Assembly: GCA_008638375.1 (NCBI GenBank) | Contig: CM018050.1 | Span: 31,424,220-31,488,219, forward strand | Direction: 5' to 3' | Source: Nyssa sinensis | Taxonomy: Eukaryota; Streptophyta; Magnoliopsida; Cornales; Nyssaceae | DNA length: 64,000 nucleotides | Part shown: positions 61,101 through 64,000 of the stretch, one piece after another | Layout: each line of letters starts with the position of its first letter | Position numbering within the stretch: position 1 is the stretch's first letter | The notes under the pieces: generated by a model | Databases searched by the model: none | The model's input: the letters and a program-made list of their open reading frames with translations, nothing else | What the model was told of the DNA's origin: nothing | Program-made: the position numbers and the translations under genes

Positions 61101-63454
61101 GTTGGAGGGGTGAGAAATAGGGAAGATTCGGAAGATGGTGTCGTTGTGCTTAATTTGGTTGATTTGGAGCAAAAGAAATAGGAGGGTTTTTTACGAAGAG
61201 GAACTTCCTCCCTTTGCTTTAAAAGTTAATTTTCTGAGGGTTTTATTTTTTTAGGCCAAAAAGGCTTTTCTCCATTATATGTAGGGTCTATAGTTTATTC
61301 TGGGGGGACGCTTGGTCCTTAATTTGAAGCTCTGTCCCCTTATAAATACAGGTTCGCCCCCTCCGCCGTTTAGTTACTACAATTACATTTGTCAAAAAAA
61401 AAAAAAAGTTTCTCATACTAACTACTACAATTACTAGTTTTTTTCATTAGTAGGCATTCTTCAATACTAACACAGTTAATTGCTAATAGATGTATAATAA
61501 TCAGTAATTGGTTCATAAATTTCAAAACAAACAGAGTCTAACATTCCATACTAGTATTATACTTTTCAGCAACCAGCAAGGCCACAACATAAGCTCTTCA
61601 AGACTTCTGGAAACCTTTTTTTGGTAAGTCTACTTCCACGTAACTATCCTTATCATGCACTCGACTCTTCCAACACCACTTCTAGTTATGGGAAATATCC
61701 ACTATTGGGACTTATTTTATTGTTTCACACTTAGTTGGAAATGTGACAACTAAAAACGACTAGTAAAACCATCTCTAACAATGTATAATCTATTGATGGT
61801 GGGTCGTGCTAGTAAAAGAGATCAGCAGGAATACCACAGTACCTACAAGATAAAAAGAATTCTAATCTTCACAAAATAAAAAGGAAAAACAAAGTAAGAA
61901 GCTAACATCACGCAATATGATTTGTCTCAGTTGATCAGTAATGCCACTCTCAACCAGAGTCTGCAAGACAAAGGTAATCAAATTTATTATGTGTTTGTGA
62001 GCGGGGGTATACACATACTTGCATGTATGTGTATATGTATCTGCAATTACCTTAGTAACCAAACGACATGCATATGTCAGTGATAAGGAAACGAAATATA
62101 TCAAAACTAAGGAATTACCAACTAAGGGATTACCAACATGATATTTATATAGTGCATATGCAAACTATGCTCTGATTAAATCTACCATCAAGACCAATTT
62201 TTAAACATAGGAAGGAATTTAGAAATCTCTTGTTGGGCCTGACGGATGCCAAAAGCTAAGTAGTCTCAAGCTTAATATATTATCGCATAAAATACTAGGG
62301 AATGCAGAGTGGATCCTTGAAATTTGTCCAATTTTTGGAATATAAGAACCAAATCTTTAATTTTTTAAAATTCTCTTCAGAAGACAAAAAAAATGAGGAA
62401 GTAGAAAAAGAGTTATTTGAGCAAAACAGCTGATAATGTTGATGATGATAGTGATAGTAAGTCAGTCTCTGAAATGGTGAATGAGAAACCAAAATGACAG
62501 TTTTTAAATCTCCATGATAGCATACAAGAATCCCCGACAATCTAAAATCTGGTGATTAAGTTTATTGCCATCACTGGCCCTCATCAGAAGCTAAGGTAGC
62601 AGACTCCACGGACAAGGGAAAATCTCATGTCATAAAAATCAAAGCTAGACCATGTCAAGCACAACCAAAAGAAGATTAGAAGAATGTAAGTACATTTATA
62701 TTTTTTAAGAATACAACTGAAAAAATAAAACCATACATACATCCCTTGGAAATGTCAATCATCGTCTACAATGACAAATACAATTACCATCAGAAGATGT
62801 GGGCAAGTGTGAAAGCAGTGCTGAAAGGTGGCAATGACCTTTCTGAAATTCATATTCCAAACAGAACTCACCCACATAGAAATTGGCAGGAGCGGATAGA
62901 AGGAAGAAGGGGAAAAGGAGGACGAAGATTATTTGAGGAAGATGCTGTTGACAGACTACCCATCCGGTACCAATAGTAACAACCACAAGTCTCCAATAGT
63001 AGCTAATGTTTACCTCAGCAATCACAATGATACCTTAGTTTTCAGATATGCCGGACACGATGAAAATATAAATCTCTACTTTAACGAAAACAACTTCAAA
63101 TATCAACTGGCATTTAATCATTTCTTTATAATAAACACCTACAGCAGGGGCAAACAAATCCGATAATAATGCTGTAGAAAAGCTTTAAAAGAACAAGCAC
63201 CCAACAATATTTCATTTAAGGAAGGGCAGCCAACTAAATTTCTAGTGCCACAAGAAAAAGAGGAAGGGAGAGAGGTCAGCATACGTCATGCTAGTGAGCA
63301 AAAAAGATCCAAGGAATAATACAGCGAACACCAAAACAAATTTTAAAAAAAAAAAAATAGAAGATAATTTGAACCTTCAGAATCAAAGGACGTCTATATA
63401 GCTCGACTGCAGGAAAATCTCTCAACTCACTATTGACACTATGATATGCTTCAT
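1864..63454 (-). CDS. SMEK1: Protein phosphatase 4 regulatory subunit 3 gene (PP4R3/SMEK), partial, rearranged and interrupted
   Basis: PP4R3 is the targeting subunit of the PP4 phosphatase complex (catalytic PP4c plus R2 and R3), mostly nuclear, with an N-terminal EVH1/PH-like domain, a central SMK-1 (DUF625) block and ARM-like helices. The identification rests on many exon-sized blocks that match the plant family as I know it, such as [74 protein letters not shown] and ICELLCFC. All sit on the minus strand in protein order with GT-AG borders and compatible phases. The start exon lies beyond 64,000 and the C-terminal exons lie before base 1. Exons 2-7 are repeated in tandem and exon 18 is split by an LTR element. 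No other stop or frameshift was found in any exon copy. Whether the locus makes functional protein is open. Confidence 0.9.
2073..2138 (-). pseudogene. SMEK1: PP4R3 exon 18, 3' part (18b), split by an LTR element
   Basis: This is the 3' piece of exon 18, encoding [20 protein letters not shown] and ending AA before donor GTAATC (2067-2072). Positions 2134-2138 are the target duplication TCTCA (TGAGA on the coding strand). The other half is at 12,541-12,697. Counting the duplication once, the two halves make one 218-bp exon: 72 codons plus AA, in frame with exons 17 and 19. Confidence 0.88.
3099..3736 (+). repeat. 5' LTR of the nested Ty3 element
   Basis: This 638-bp repeat starts TGATGGCCACC and ends TTCACATCA. 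It matches 9293-9959 almost throughout. It carries a copy of the last pol codons because the pol frame of this element runs into its 3' LTR. Confidence 0.88.
3739..3750 (+). promoter_or_regulatory. Primer binding site (initiator tRNA-Met type)
   Basis: TGGTATCAGAGC lies 2 bases after the 5' LTR end. This is the standard initiator methionine tRNA primer site of plant LTR retrotransposons. Confidence 0.85.
3751..4637 (+). other. Leader of the nested Ty3 element
   Basis: T-rich untranslated leader between the primer site and gag. It has no conserved reading frame. It ends in TTTTGCAG shortly before the gag ATG, which resembles a splice acceptor. Confidence 0.6.
4638..5840 (+). pseudogene. gag of the nested Ty3 element (nucleocapsid finger altered)
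   Basis: The likely start is the ATG at 4638. An acidic/coiled N-terminus and an RGGRRG-type basic stretch precede a retrotransposon gag domain ([40 protein letters not shown]). A TAG at 5481-5483 interrupts it next to a 40-bp direct duplication. The zinc knuckle reads [15 protein letters not shown], with Tyr where the first Cys is expected in this family. Capsid-like protein of a non-functional element. Confidence 0.85.
5429..5540 (+). repeat. 40-bp direct duplication within gag
   Basis: The 40 bases beginning GCACCATTATGTGG at 5429-5468 recur at 5501-5540, offset by 72 bp (24 codons). The spacer holds the TAG stop. The duplication keeps the frame but adds the stop. Confidence 0.85.
5960..9413 (+). 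pseudogene. pol (PR-RT-RH-IN) of the nested Ty3 element, broken
   Basis: Protease (about 5990-6260, IDGASC active-site region), reverse transcriptase (6870-7360, [14 protein letters not shown] and catalytic YFDDILVYS), RNase H (7716-8012, YDKELYALI), integrase zinc finger (8200-8370, HHCC type) and core (8384-8932, MDF and [10 protein letters not shown]) are recognisable. Visible damage includes in-frame stops near 6261, 7068, 7359 and 8010 and frame changes near 6540 and 6868. The C-terminal frame continues to a stop at 9411-9413, about 120 bp inside the 3' LTR. Confidence 0.87.
9279..9292 (+). promoter_or_regulatory. Polypurine tract of the nested Ty3 element
   Basis: GAGGAGAGGGGGAA directly abuts the TG of the 3' LTR, the position of the plus-strand primer. 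It lies within the pol reading frame. Confidence 0.75.
9293..9959 (+). repeat. 3' LTR of the nested Ty3 element
   Basis: This 667-bp repeat starts TGACAGGCACC and ends TTCACATCA. It is about 29 bp longer than the 5' LTR because GTGATACAAG...ACAGAGGGGGC is locally duplicated near 9484-9530. Scattered substitutions between the LTRs fit an old insertion. Confidence 0.88.
10190..10290 (-). mobile_element. tRNA-derived SINE (short)
   Basis: Read on the minus strand, this has an A-box-like TGGCACAGTGG followed about 35 bp later by a B-box-like GGTTTAAGTCG, then GGGGCAGCAGCCCC and a T-rich tail. That is the layout of a tRNA-derived plant SINE. I found no clear target duplication, so the ends are approximate. 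Confidence 0.5.
10721..11215. mobile_element. Tourist-like (PIF/Harbinger) MITE, TTA duplication
   Basis: The 495-bp element starts CACTATGTTTGGATGG and ends ATCCAAACGAACTG, giving inverted termini with shared GTTTGGAT. It is flanked by TTA on both sides (10718-10720 and 11216-11218), the PIF/Harbinger duplication. Both arms are GA/CT-rich (GGAAAGAAAGGAAAGGG and its complement), so the element is strongly self-complementary. It has no transposase. Confidence 0.7.
11634..11735 (+). repeat. Short tandem repeats of about 20 bp in the outer LTR
   Basis: Four to five imperfect copies of GGACCTTCGGGTCGATTGA occur between 11,634 and 11,735. They lie in the outer LTR; similar short repeats are common in large plant Ty3 LTRs. 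Confidence 0.75.
12541..12697 (-). pseudogene. SMEK1: PP4R3 exon 18, 5' part (18a), split by an LTR element
   Basis: The exon begins after acceptor CTCTGTTGCAG-type sequence (CAG at 12698-12700) with [20 protein letters not shown] and continues to NAKPE, where the LTR element begins. DIFYEK...VDVIT-type and KPE blocks are conserved in plant PP4R3. Positions 12541-12545 are the target duplication. Reading straight on into the LTR would add a few foreign residues and then stop. Confidence 0.88.
13165..13660. mobile_element. hAT-like MITE, 496 bp, perfect 8-bp target duplication
   Basis: It starts CAATGTTACATGG and ends GTGGTAACCATG, so the inverted termini are CAATGTTAC/CATGGTTAC. The flanks GTTAAAAC (13157-13164 and 13661-13668) are identical, as for hAT insertions. 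It has no coding capacity. Confidence 0.7.
13175..13406 (+). repeat. 116-bp tandem duplication inside the MITE
   Basis: TGGAACGTGGATC at 13175 recurs at 13291, and the following sequence (ATCATCACTTGTTATAGAA, GGATCGCTTTGTTG) repeats with the same 116-bp offset and a few changes. Confidence 0.8.
13985..14420 (-). mobile_element. LINE fragment (zf-RVT region of ORF2)
   Basis: Minus-strand translation gives [20 protein letters not shown], then a [13 protein letters not shown] segment (here [13 protein letters not shown]) and [18 protein letters not shown]. This is the zinc-binding RT-associated domain near the C-terminus of plant L1-like LINE ORF2. It is short and frameshifted, with no tail or target duplication seen. 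Confidence 0.7.
14819..14914 (-). CDS. SMEK1: PP4R3 exon 17
   Basis: This 96-bp exon (32 codons, phase 0 at both ends) encodes [20 protein letters not shown] then [12 protein letters not shown]. The acceptor is TTTTCAG and the donor GTGCCATG. The block [17 protein letters not shown] is well conserved in plant PP4R3. Confidence 0.9.
14915..17365 (-). other. Intron 16 (2.5 kb)
   Basis: AT-rich intron with one hAT-like MITE (15,986-16,550). Outside it I see no coding blocks or recognisable repeats. Confidence 0.75.
15986..16550. mobile_element. hAT-like MITE, 565 bp, 8-bp target duplication
   Basis: It starts CTCAGAAACACGGATAC and ends GTGTCCATGCTTCATAG; the terminal 17 bases match in inverted order at 12 positions. 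Flanks are TCTCACTA (15978-15985) and TCTCACCA (16551-16558). The subterminal ACACGGACAC motif occurs at both ends in opposite orientation. AT-rich core, no transposase. Confidence 0.68.
17366..17459 (-). CDS. SMEK1: PP4R3 exon 16
   Basis: This 94-bp exon encodes (G)[19 protein letters not shown] then [12 protein letters not shown]. Acceptor GATGCAG; donor GTATGC. Its first base completes GG from exon 15, which gives the family block VLTGxDILILFL. It ends in phase 0. Confidence 0.92.
17583..17660 (-). CDS. SMEK1: PP4R3 exon 15
   Basis: This 78-bp exon encodes [20 protein letters not shown] then KLVLT. I chose the donor GTAACG (17577-17582) over the upstream GTATTA because only it keeps the frame and the expected VLTG. 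The acceptor ends in TAG at 17661-17663. Confidence 0.9.
17848..17918 (-). CDS. SMEK1: PP4R3 exon 14
   Basis: This 71-bp exon encodes [20 protein letters not shown] then RLF plus AG, completed to Arg by exon 15. The acceptor AAAATAG follows a 9-kb intron; the donor is GTATGT. Confidence 0.9.
19558..19650 (-). mobile_element. Possible SINE remnant
   Basis: On the minus strand a B-box-like GTTCAACTCCC follows CCAAGGTCTCAC and precedes a G/C homopolymer end (17 G on the plus strand). This resembles the 3' half of a tRNA-derived SINE, but I see no convincing A box or target duplication. Confidence 0.3.
21279..21416. repeat. Microsatellites (CT)n and (GA)n-(GT)n
   Basis: A (CT)14 run at 21279-21306 is followed 75 bp later by a (GA)/(GT) compound run at about 21381-21416. 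Simple sequence repeats only. Confidence 0.9.
21771..24100 (+). mobile_element. Ty3-type LTR with primer site, element truncated
   Basis: An LTR-like segment starts TGTAATGCCCCACATT at 21771 and probably ends CCCA at 23900. TGGTATCAGAGCC, an initiator tRNA-Met primer site, lies at 23911-23923. The sequence after it (CCCACGAGGACATG...TCCACATCGGTTAGG) resembles leaders of plant LTR elements. No gag/pol and no second LTR follow, so it is a 5' remnant. Confidence 0.6.
23911..23923 (+). promoter_or_regulatory. Primer binding site of the orphan Ty3 LTR
   Basis: TGGTATCAGAGCC, complementary to the 3' end of initiator tRNA-Met, about 10 bp past the inferred LTR end. Confidence 0.65.
25834..25858. 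repeat. 25-base G homopolymer
   Basis: An uninterrupted run of 25 G in a purine-rich (GGA/GAA) tract. It could form a G-quadruplex or be a length-uncertain sequencing region. Confidence 0.9.
26977..27072 (-). CDS. SMEK1: PP4R3 exon 13
   Basis: This 96-bp exon (32 codons, phase 0 both ends) encodes [20 protein letters not shown] then [12 protein letters not shown]. Acceptor TTGTAG, donor GTAATT. Confidence 0.92.
27157..27237 (-). CDS. SMEK1: PP4R3 exon 12
   Basis: This 81-bp exon (27 codons, phase 0 both ends) encodes [20 protein letters not shown] then HSNNNAI. It belongs to the SMK-1 (DUF625) region. Confidence 0.92.
27322..27390 (-). CDS. SMEK1: PP4R3 exon 11
   Basis: This 69-bp exon (23 codons) encodes [20 protein letters not shown] then YLK. 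IHQTYRxxYL is one of the most conserved blocks of the family from yeast to plants and mammals. Confidence 0.94.
27566..27633 (-). CDS. SMEK1: PP4R3 exon 10
   Basis: This 68-bp exon encodes (Y)[18 protein letters not shown] then IFME. Its first two bases AT complete the codon begun by T at the end of exon 9. RxFL in this block is a family hallmark. Donor GTATAT. Confidence 0.92.
27634..28285 (-). other. Intron 9 (652 bp)
   Basis: AT-rich intron; no repeats or coding blocks seen. Confidence 0.8.
28286..28363 (-). CDS. SMEK1: PP4R3 exon 9
   Basis: This 78-bp exon encodes (I)[19 protein letters not shown] then IIGSLE plus T. Together with exon 8 it gives the family block IVKxIILLNSxQIFxKxFGDE. 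Acceptor CCTGCAG, donor GTAAGT. Confidence 0.94.
28467..28566 (-). CDS. SMEK1: PP4R3 exon 8, first exon outside the tandem array
   Basis: This 100-bp exon encodes [20 protein letters not shown] then [13 protein letters not shown]. It starts in phase 0, matching the phase-0 end of every exon 7 copy. The acceptor is TGCACAG and the donor GTTAGC. It is separated from exon 7 of copy 1 by 12.8 kb. Confidence 0.93.
29703..30490 (-). pseudogene. Copia reverse transcriptase, internally duplicated
   Basis: The segment 30,086-30,454 reads [38 protein letters not shown] and [18 protein letters not shown] second, overlapping copy of the later part lies at 29,703-29,909 ([17 protein letters not shown] and the catalytic YVDDII). 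Between them are three short tandem repeats. This is an RT domain rearranged by local duplication and not functional. Confidence 0.85.
29939..30090 (-). repeat. Tandem repeats of 52-62 bp inside copia RT
   Basis: ACGACATGTGAACACAGAAT recurs at 29939 and 30001, with a variant at 30053; a further related copy (ACGGCATGTGAACACAG) sits at about 29786. All derive from the RT segment around the residues preceding YVDD. Confidence 0.8.
31089..32098 (-). pseudogene. Copia GAG-pre-integrase and integrase
   Basis: The integrase core is readable at 31,089-31,577 ([52 protein letters not shown]). Upstream, 31,587-32,098 holds a protease tail ([24 protein letters not shown]) and the pre-integrase segment [15 protein letters not shown]. 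Several stops separate the parts. Confidence 0.85.
32099..32932. mobile_element. hAT-like MITE, 834 bp, inserted in copia protease
   Basis: It starts CATGGGATTAAATAACG and ends TATAAATCCATG; inverted termini share CATGG..TTA. The flanks are CCATCAGC at 32091-32098 and 32933-32940, a perfect 8-bp duplication. The duplication corresponds to the codons for ADG of the copia protease, which continue on the far side. Internal TATCGGCCGATAC repeats near the left end. Confidence 0.7.
32933..33987 (-). pseudogene. Copia gag/protease remnant
   Basis: Minus-strand fragments read [10 protein letters not shown] (protease active-site region) and, further upstream, [10 protein letters not shown] and a Gly/Arg/Cys-rich stretch near 33,190-33,250 that resembles a gag nucleocapsid tail. 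Many stops; boundaries are approximate. Confidence 0.55.
33988..34000 (-). promoter_or_regulatory. Primer binding site of the copia element
   Basis: On the minus strand TTGGTATCAGAGC follows the LTR end TTTCTCA by two bases, an initiator tRNA-Met primer site. Confidence 0.8.
34003..34167 (-). repeat. 3' portion of the copia 5' LTR, truncated by a LINE
   Basis: The minus strand ends TATTGTGTTTCTCA before the primer site. At the other side the sequence stops at the A tail of the LINE (T run at 34,168-34,174 on the plus strand). The rest of the LTR could not be located beyond the LINE. Confidence 0.6.
34441..37828 (-). pseudogene. LINE ORF2: endonuclease, reverse transcriptase, zf-RVT
   Basis: Endonuclease begins near 37,828 ([15 protein letters not shown]; then [17 protein letters not shown] at about 37,380; SDHAPL near 37,130). 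RT follows (36,157-36,393 [20 protein letters not shown]; 35,884-36,087; 35,284-35,766 [11 protein letters not shown] region), then zf-RVT at 34,441-34,719 ([39 protein letters not shown]). Fragmented over several frames, so inactive. Confidence 0.86.
38240..40031 (-). pseudogene. LINE ORF1 (DUF4283-type RNA-binding protein)
   Basis: A long frame (39,033-40,031) includes [34 protein letters not shown] and [13 protein letters not shown], the DUF4283 signature of plant LINE ORF1. The frame changes near 39.0 kb and continues as a low-complexity acidic/Pro-poor tail to about 38,240. Confidence 0.78.
40470..40862 (+). mobile_element. LINE 3' fragment at the left edge of the tandem array
   Basis: Plus-strand scraps ([17 protein letters not shown], then CA(L)FG.FGAKEK and a 3' UTR) end in an A run at 40,850-40,861. 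The same 3' part occurs at 51,431-51,748 and 61,084-61,408, where it reads [16 protein letters not shown], a LINE ORF2 C-terminal motif. Only this copy continues left of 40,543, so it is the unbroken original. Confidence 0.65.
41346..41408 (-). CDS. SMEK1: PP4R3 exon 7, copy 1
   Basis: This 63-bp exon (21 codons, phase 0 both ends) encodes [20 protein letters not shown] then D. It is the copy next to exon 8. It is 9 bp longer than the other two copies and differs from them in its 3' half. Acceptor TTGCAG, donor GTTAGC. Confidence 0.82.
41409..42825 (-). other. Intron 6, copy 1 (1.4 kb)
   Basis: Non-coding sequence repeated at 52,306-53,718 and 61,961-63,374. It includes an open stretch of about 76 codons on the plus strand (42,193-42,423) that is retained in all copies, but I attribute this to the youth of the duplication. 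Confidence 0.75.
42826..42905 (-). CDS. SMEK1: PP4R3 exon 6, copy 1
   Basis: This 80-bp exon encodes (N)[18 protein letters not shown] then YRFPLILK. The block HSxNSELRxLPxVEL...LPLILK is diagnostic for plant PP4R3. Acceptor ATTGCAG, donor GTTCAA; ends in phase 0. Confidence 0.92.
43740..44830 (+). mobile_element. LINE 3' region (two zf-RVT segments), tandem copy 1
   Basis: First segment, 43,740-44,100: [20 protein letters not shown] and [14 protein letters not shown], a degraded zf-RVT. Second segment, 44,230-44,450: [18 protein letters not shown], another zf-RVT start, then an ORF2 C-terminal part ([16 protein letters not shown]) and a 3' end TTTACTTATCAAAA near 44,830. Two LINE insertions or one duplicated LINE. 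Confidence 0.75.
44831..46863 (-). other. Intron 5, copy 1, middle part
   Basis: Non-coding, repeated at 56,240-58,312. It contains purine-rich GA repeats around 45,960-46,070 and otherwise nothing assignable. Confidence 0.7.
46869..48666. mobile_element. Solo LTR, 1,798 bp, private to tandem copy 1
   Basis: The insertion starts TGATTACGCCCAAAG and ends GCGCACTCATCA. GACCT flanks it at 46864-46868 and 48667-48671. Copy 2 of the tandem array has the empty site with a single GACCT at 58313-58317. TGAT...ATCA ends and a 5-bp duplication define an LTR; the length and motifs such as GATTCCACAGGGAG suggest Ty3/gypsy. Orientation is not certain. Confidence 0.85.
48672..50736 (-). other. Intron 5, copy 1, right part
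   Basis: Non-coding sequence repeated at 58,318-60,391. It includes a short GC-rich inverted stretch near 50,500-50,560 (GGGAGTCCCCC and GGGGGA complements). No exon found. Confidence 0.7.
50737..50786 (-). CDS. SMEK1: PP4R3 exon 5, copy 1
   Basis: This 50-bp exon encodes (W)[16 protein letters not shown] plus A. It completes the Trp codon from exon 4 and passes A to exon 6. Copy 2 differs at one residue (Trp for the Ser after LH). Confidence 0.88.
50892..50976 (-). CDS. SMEK1: PP4R3 exon 4, copy 1
   Basis: This 85-bp exon encodes (D)[18 protein letters not shown] then QETTGCSYI plus TG. This is the C-terminal part of the EVH1-like domain (LALSFQE...GC..IW is conserved to mammals). Acceptor TTCCAG-type, donor GTAACT. 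Confidence 0.93.
51058..51157 (-). CDS. SMEK1: PP4R3 exon 3, copy 1
   Basis: This 100-bp exon encodes [20 protein letters not shown] then [13 protein letters not shown] plus G, the middle of the EVH1-like domain. Acceptor ACACAG, donor GTATTG. Confidence 0.93.
51295..51375 (-). CDS. SMEK1: PP4R3 exon 2, copy 1
   Basis: This 81-bp exon (27 codons, phase 0 both ends) encodes [20 protein letters not shown] then VTVDYLE, the first strands of the EVH1-like domain. It follows a TTTCAG acceptor, so it is not the first exon. Identical to copy 2 at the base level. Confidence 0.94.
51431..51748 (+). mobile_element. LINE 3' fragment at the junction of copies 1 and 2
   Basis: [16 protein letters not shown] and [17 protein letters not shown] mark the C-terminal end of a LINE ORF2; it ends with an A run at 51,737-51,751. 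Its left limit is the duplication breakpoint, not a natural 5' truncation. Confidence 0.72.
52252..52305 (-). CDS. SMEK1: PP4R3 exon 7, copy 2
   Basis: This 54-bp exon (18 codons) encodes [18 protein letters not shown]. It is closer to the plant family (ESGITDQMR) in its first half than copy 1, but 3 codons shorter. Acceptor TTGCAG, donor GTTGGC; phase 0 both ends. Confidence 0.85.
53719..53798 (-). CDS. SMEK1: PP4R3 exon 6, copy 2
   Basis: This 80-bp exon has the same frame and splice sites as copy 1. It ends YRRPSILK instead of YRFPLILK. Confidence 0.9.
54640..56240 (+). mobile_element. LINE 3' region (two zf-RVT segments), tandem copy 2
   Basis: Equivalent of 43,740-44,830: degraded zf-RVT at 54,640-54,960, then [18 protein letters not shown] at about 55,660 and [20 protein letters not shown] near 56,030-56,100. 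Between them lie about 520 bp absent from copy 1, including a (TA)n run at 55,128-55,153. Confidence 0.75.
60392..60441 (-). CDS. SMEK1: PP4R3 exon 5, copy 2
   Basis: 50-bp exon, (W)[16 protein letters not shown] plus A. Frame and borders as in copy 1. Confidence 0.88.
60547..60631 (-). CDS. SMEK1: PP4R3 exon 4, copy 2
   Basis: 85-bp exon, same as copy 1 except QETAGCSYI instead of QETTGCSYI. The Ala form is the one I recall in plant family members. Confidence 0.92.
60713..60812 (-). CDS. SMEK1: PP4R3 exon 3, copy 2
   Basis: 100-bp exon, same as copy 1 except ILIHR instead of ILLHR. Splice sites intact. Confidence 0.92.
60948..61028 (-). CDS. SMEK1: PP4R3 exon 2, copy 2
   Basis: 81-bp exon identical to copy 1, with the same TTTCAG acceptor and GTGTGG donor. 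Upstream of it, after about 55 bp, the next unit begins, so the true exon 1 is not here. Confidence 0.93.
61084..61408 (+). mobile_element. LINE 3' fragment at the junction of copies 2 and 3
   Basis: Third copy of the junction LINE fragment, ending in an A run at 61,395-61,407. Same left limit as in copy 2. Confidence 0.7.
61907..61960 (-). CDS. SMEK1: PP4R3 exon 7, copy 3
   Basis: 54-bp exon, [18 protein letters not shown]. Same structure as copy 2, one residue different. Donor GTTAGC. Confidence 0.85.
63375..63454 (-). CDS. SMEK1: PP4R3 exon 6, copy 3
   Basis: 80-bp exon with [18 protein letters not shown]; frame and borders intact. The remaining exons 2-5 of this unit, if present, lie to the right of the window. 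Confidence 0.9.
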
Positions 63455-64000
63455 CTGCAATAGTGACAAAAAGGAAGATCAATTATCAATGACATCAGCA
63501 TAGGTCTTCTTGCAAAAAGTTAGTTGAAATAAAATAAACAAAAAAAATTTGAACAAAAAATTACTCAATAAAAGAAGCAGCTGTTCAATTGCTCAATAGT
63601 TTTTTTATTTGGGGAAGTTATCTAATTTTGGAACTCTGTCTAGATTTTATATTTGATTTGAGCTTATGGAGCTTGATTTTAATTTACTATTGTGGACTAT
63701 GTGCGGAGTATACTTGATAATTCCAAAAAAAAATATATCTATATATTAAGATGGTTCCTACTGGTTCAGTAGGTCTCATTCAAGGCCAAGTTTATGTTAT
63801 TGGGTTATCATTGGTTGTAAGAATGGTATCCGTCAAGATGGGGGTCTTGAAGTGTGTTAGGCGAAGTTGAGTGAGTTCTGGAAACACATTGGATAAAAGG
63901 TGGGAAATATGAGGTGGTCTAGATTTTGAACAAACTAGTAGTGCATACAGGCCCTCTCCGCATGGTGTTTCCACACCTACATAGAATTGCATTGAATAAA

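Larger units (their letters stand above)
61084..64000 (-). repeat. Tandem unit, copy 3 (incomplete, runs off the window)
   Basis: It begins with the same LINE-fragment breakpoint and contains exon 7 and exon 6. Near 63,565 it jumps to sequence equivalent to copy 2 position 54,962, a deletion of about 1.06 kb that removes the first zf-RVT segment. It continues to the window end at the equivalent of about 55,400 in copy 2. Confidence 0.92.

Overview
This window is plant nuclear DNA: AT-rich, intron-rich and packed with nested angiosperm-type retrotransposons (Ty3/gypsy, Ty1/copia, L1-like LINEs, tRNA-derived SINE) and MITEs. It looks like an angiosperm, probably a eudicot; I cannot name the species. 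No bacterial, organellar or viral genes were seen.

Only one host gene can be supported. It lies on the minus strand across almost the whole window and runs off both ends: regulatory subunit 3 of protein phosphatase 4 (PP4R3, SMEK1/PSY2 family). I recovered it exon by exon from short conserved blocks with GT-AG borders and matching phases. Exons are numbered 2-19 here because the start codon exon must lie to the right of base 64,000. Exons 8-19 (28,566 down to 1,864) add up to 1,161 nt, or 387 codons, without a stop or frameshift once one insertion is discounted.

The gene has two striking anomalies. (1) From 40,543 to the right edge it is a direct tandem array of a roughly 10-kb unit (copy 1 40,543-51,430; copy 2 51,431-61,083; copy 3 from 61,084, incomplete). 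Each complete unit carries exons 2-7, which encode the EVH1-like N-terminal domain plus the start of the SMK-1 region. Both outer introns are phase 0, so units could in principle be spliced together in frame into a protein with several EVH1-like domains. (2) Exon 18 is cut in two by a Ty3-type solo LTR (2,139-12,540) flanked by the target duplication TCTCA; that LTR itself holds a second complete but decayed Ty3 element (3,099-9,959, duplication AAATC), a Tourist-like MITE and a SINE. Removing the LTR and one duplication restores the exon 18 frame exactly.

Layout from left to right: intron 19 with a hAT-like MITE (1-1,863); exons 19 and 18b; nested LTR elements (2,139-12,540); exon 18a; introns 17 and 16 with two hAT-like MITEs and a LINE scrap; exons 17-14 (14.8-17.9 kb); a 9-kb intron 13 with an orphan Ty3 LTR and primer site; exons 13-8 (27.0-28.6 kb); a 12.8-kb intron 7 with a decayed copia element (interrupted by a hAT-like MITE) and a nearly full-length LINE inserted at the copia LTR; then the tandem array. 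Copy 1 alone carries a 1.8-kb solo LTR whose empty site is visible in copy 2, which gives an order of events: exon-block duplication first, LTR insertion later.
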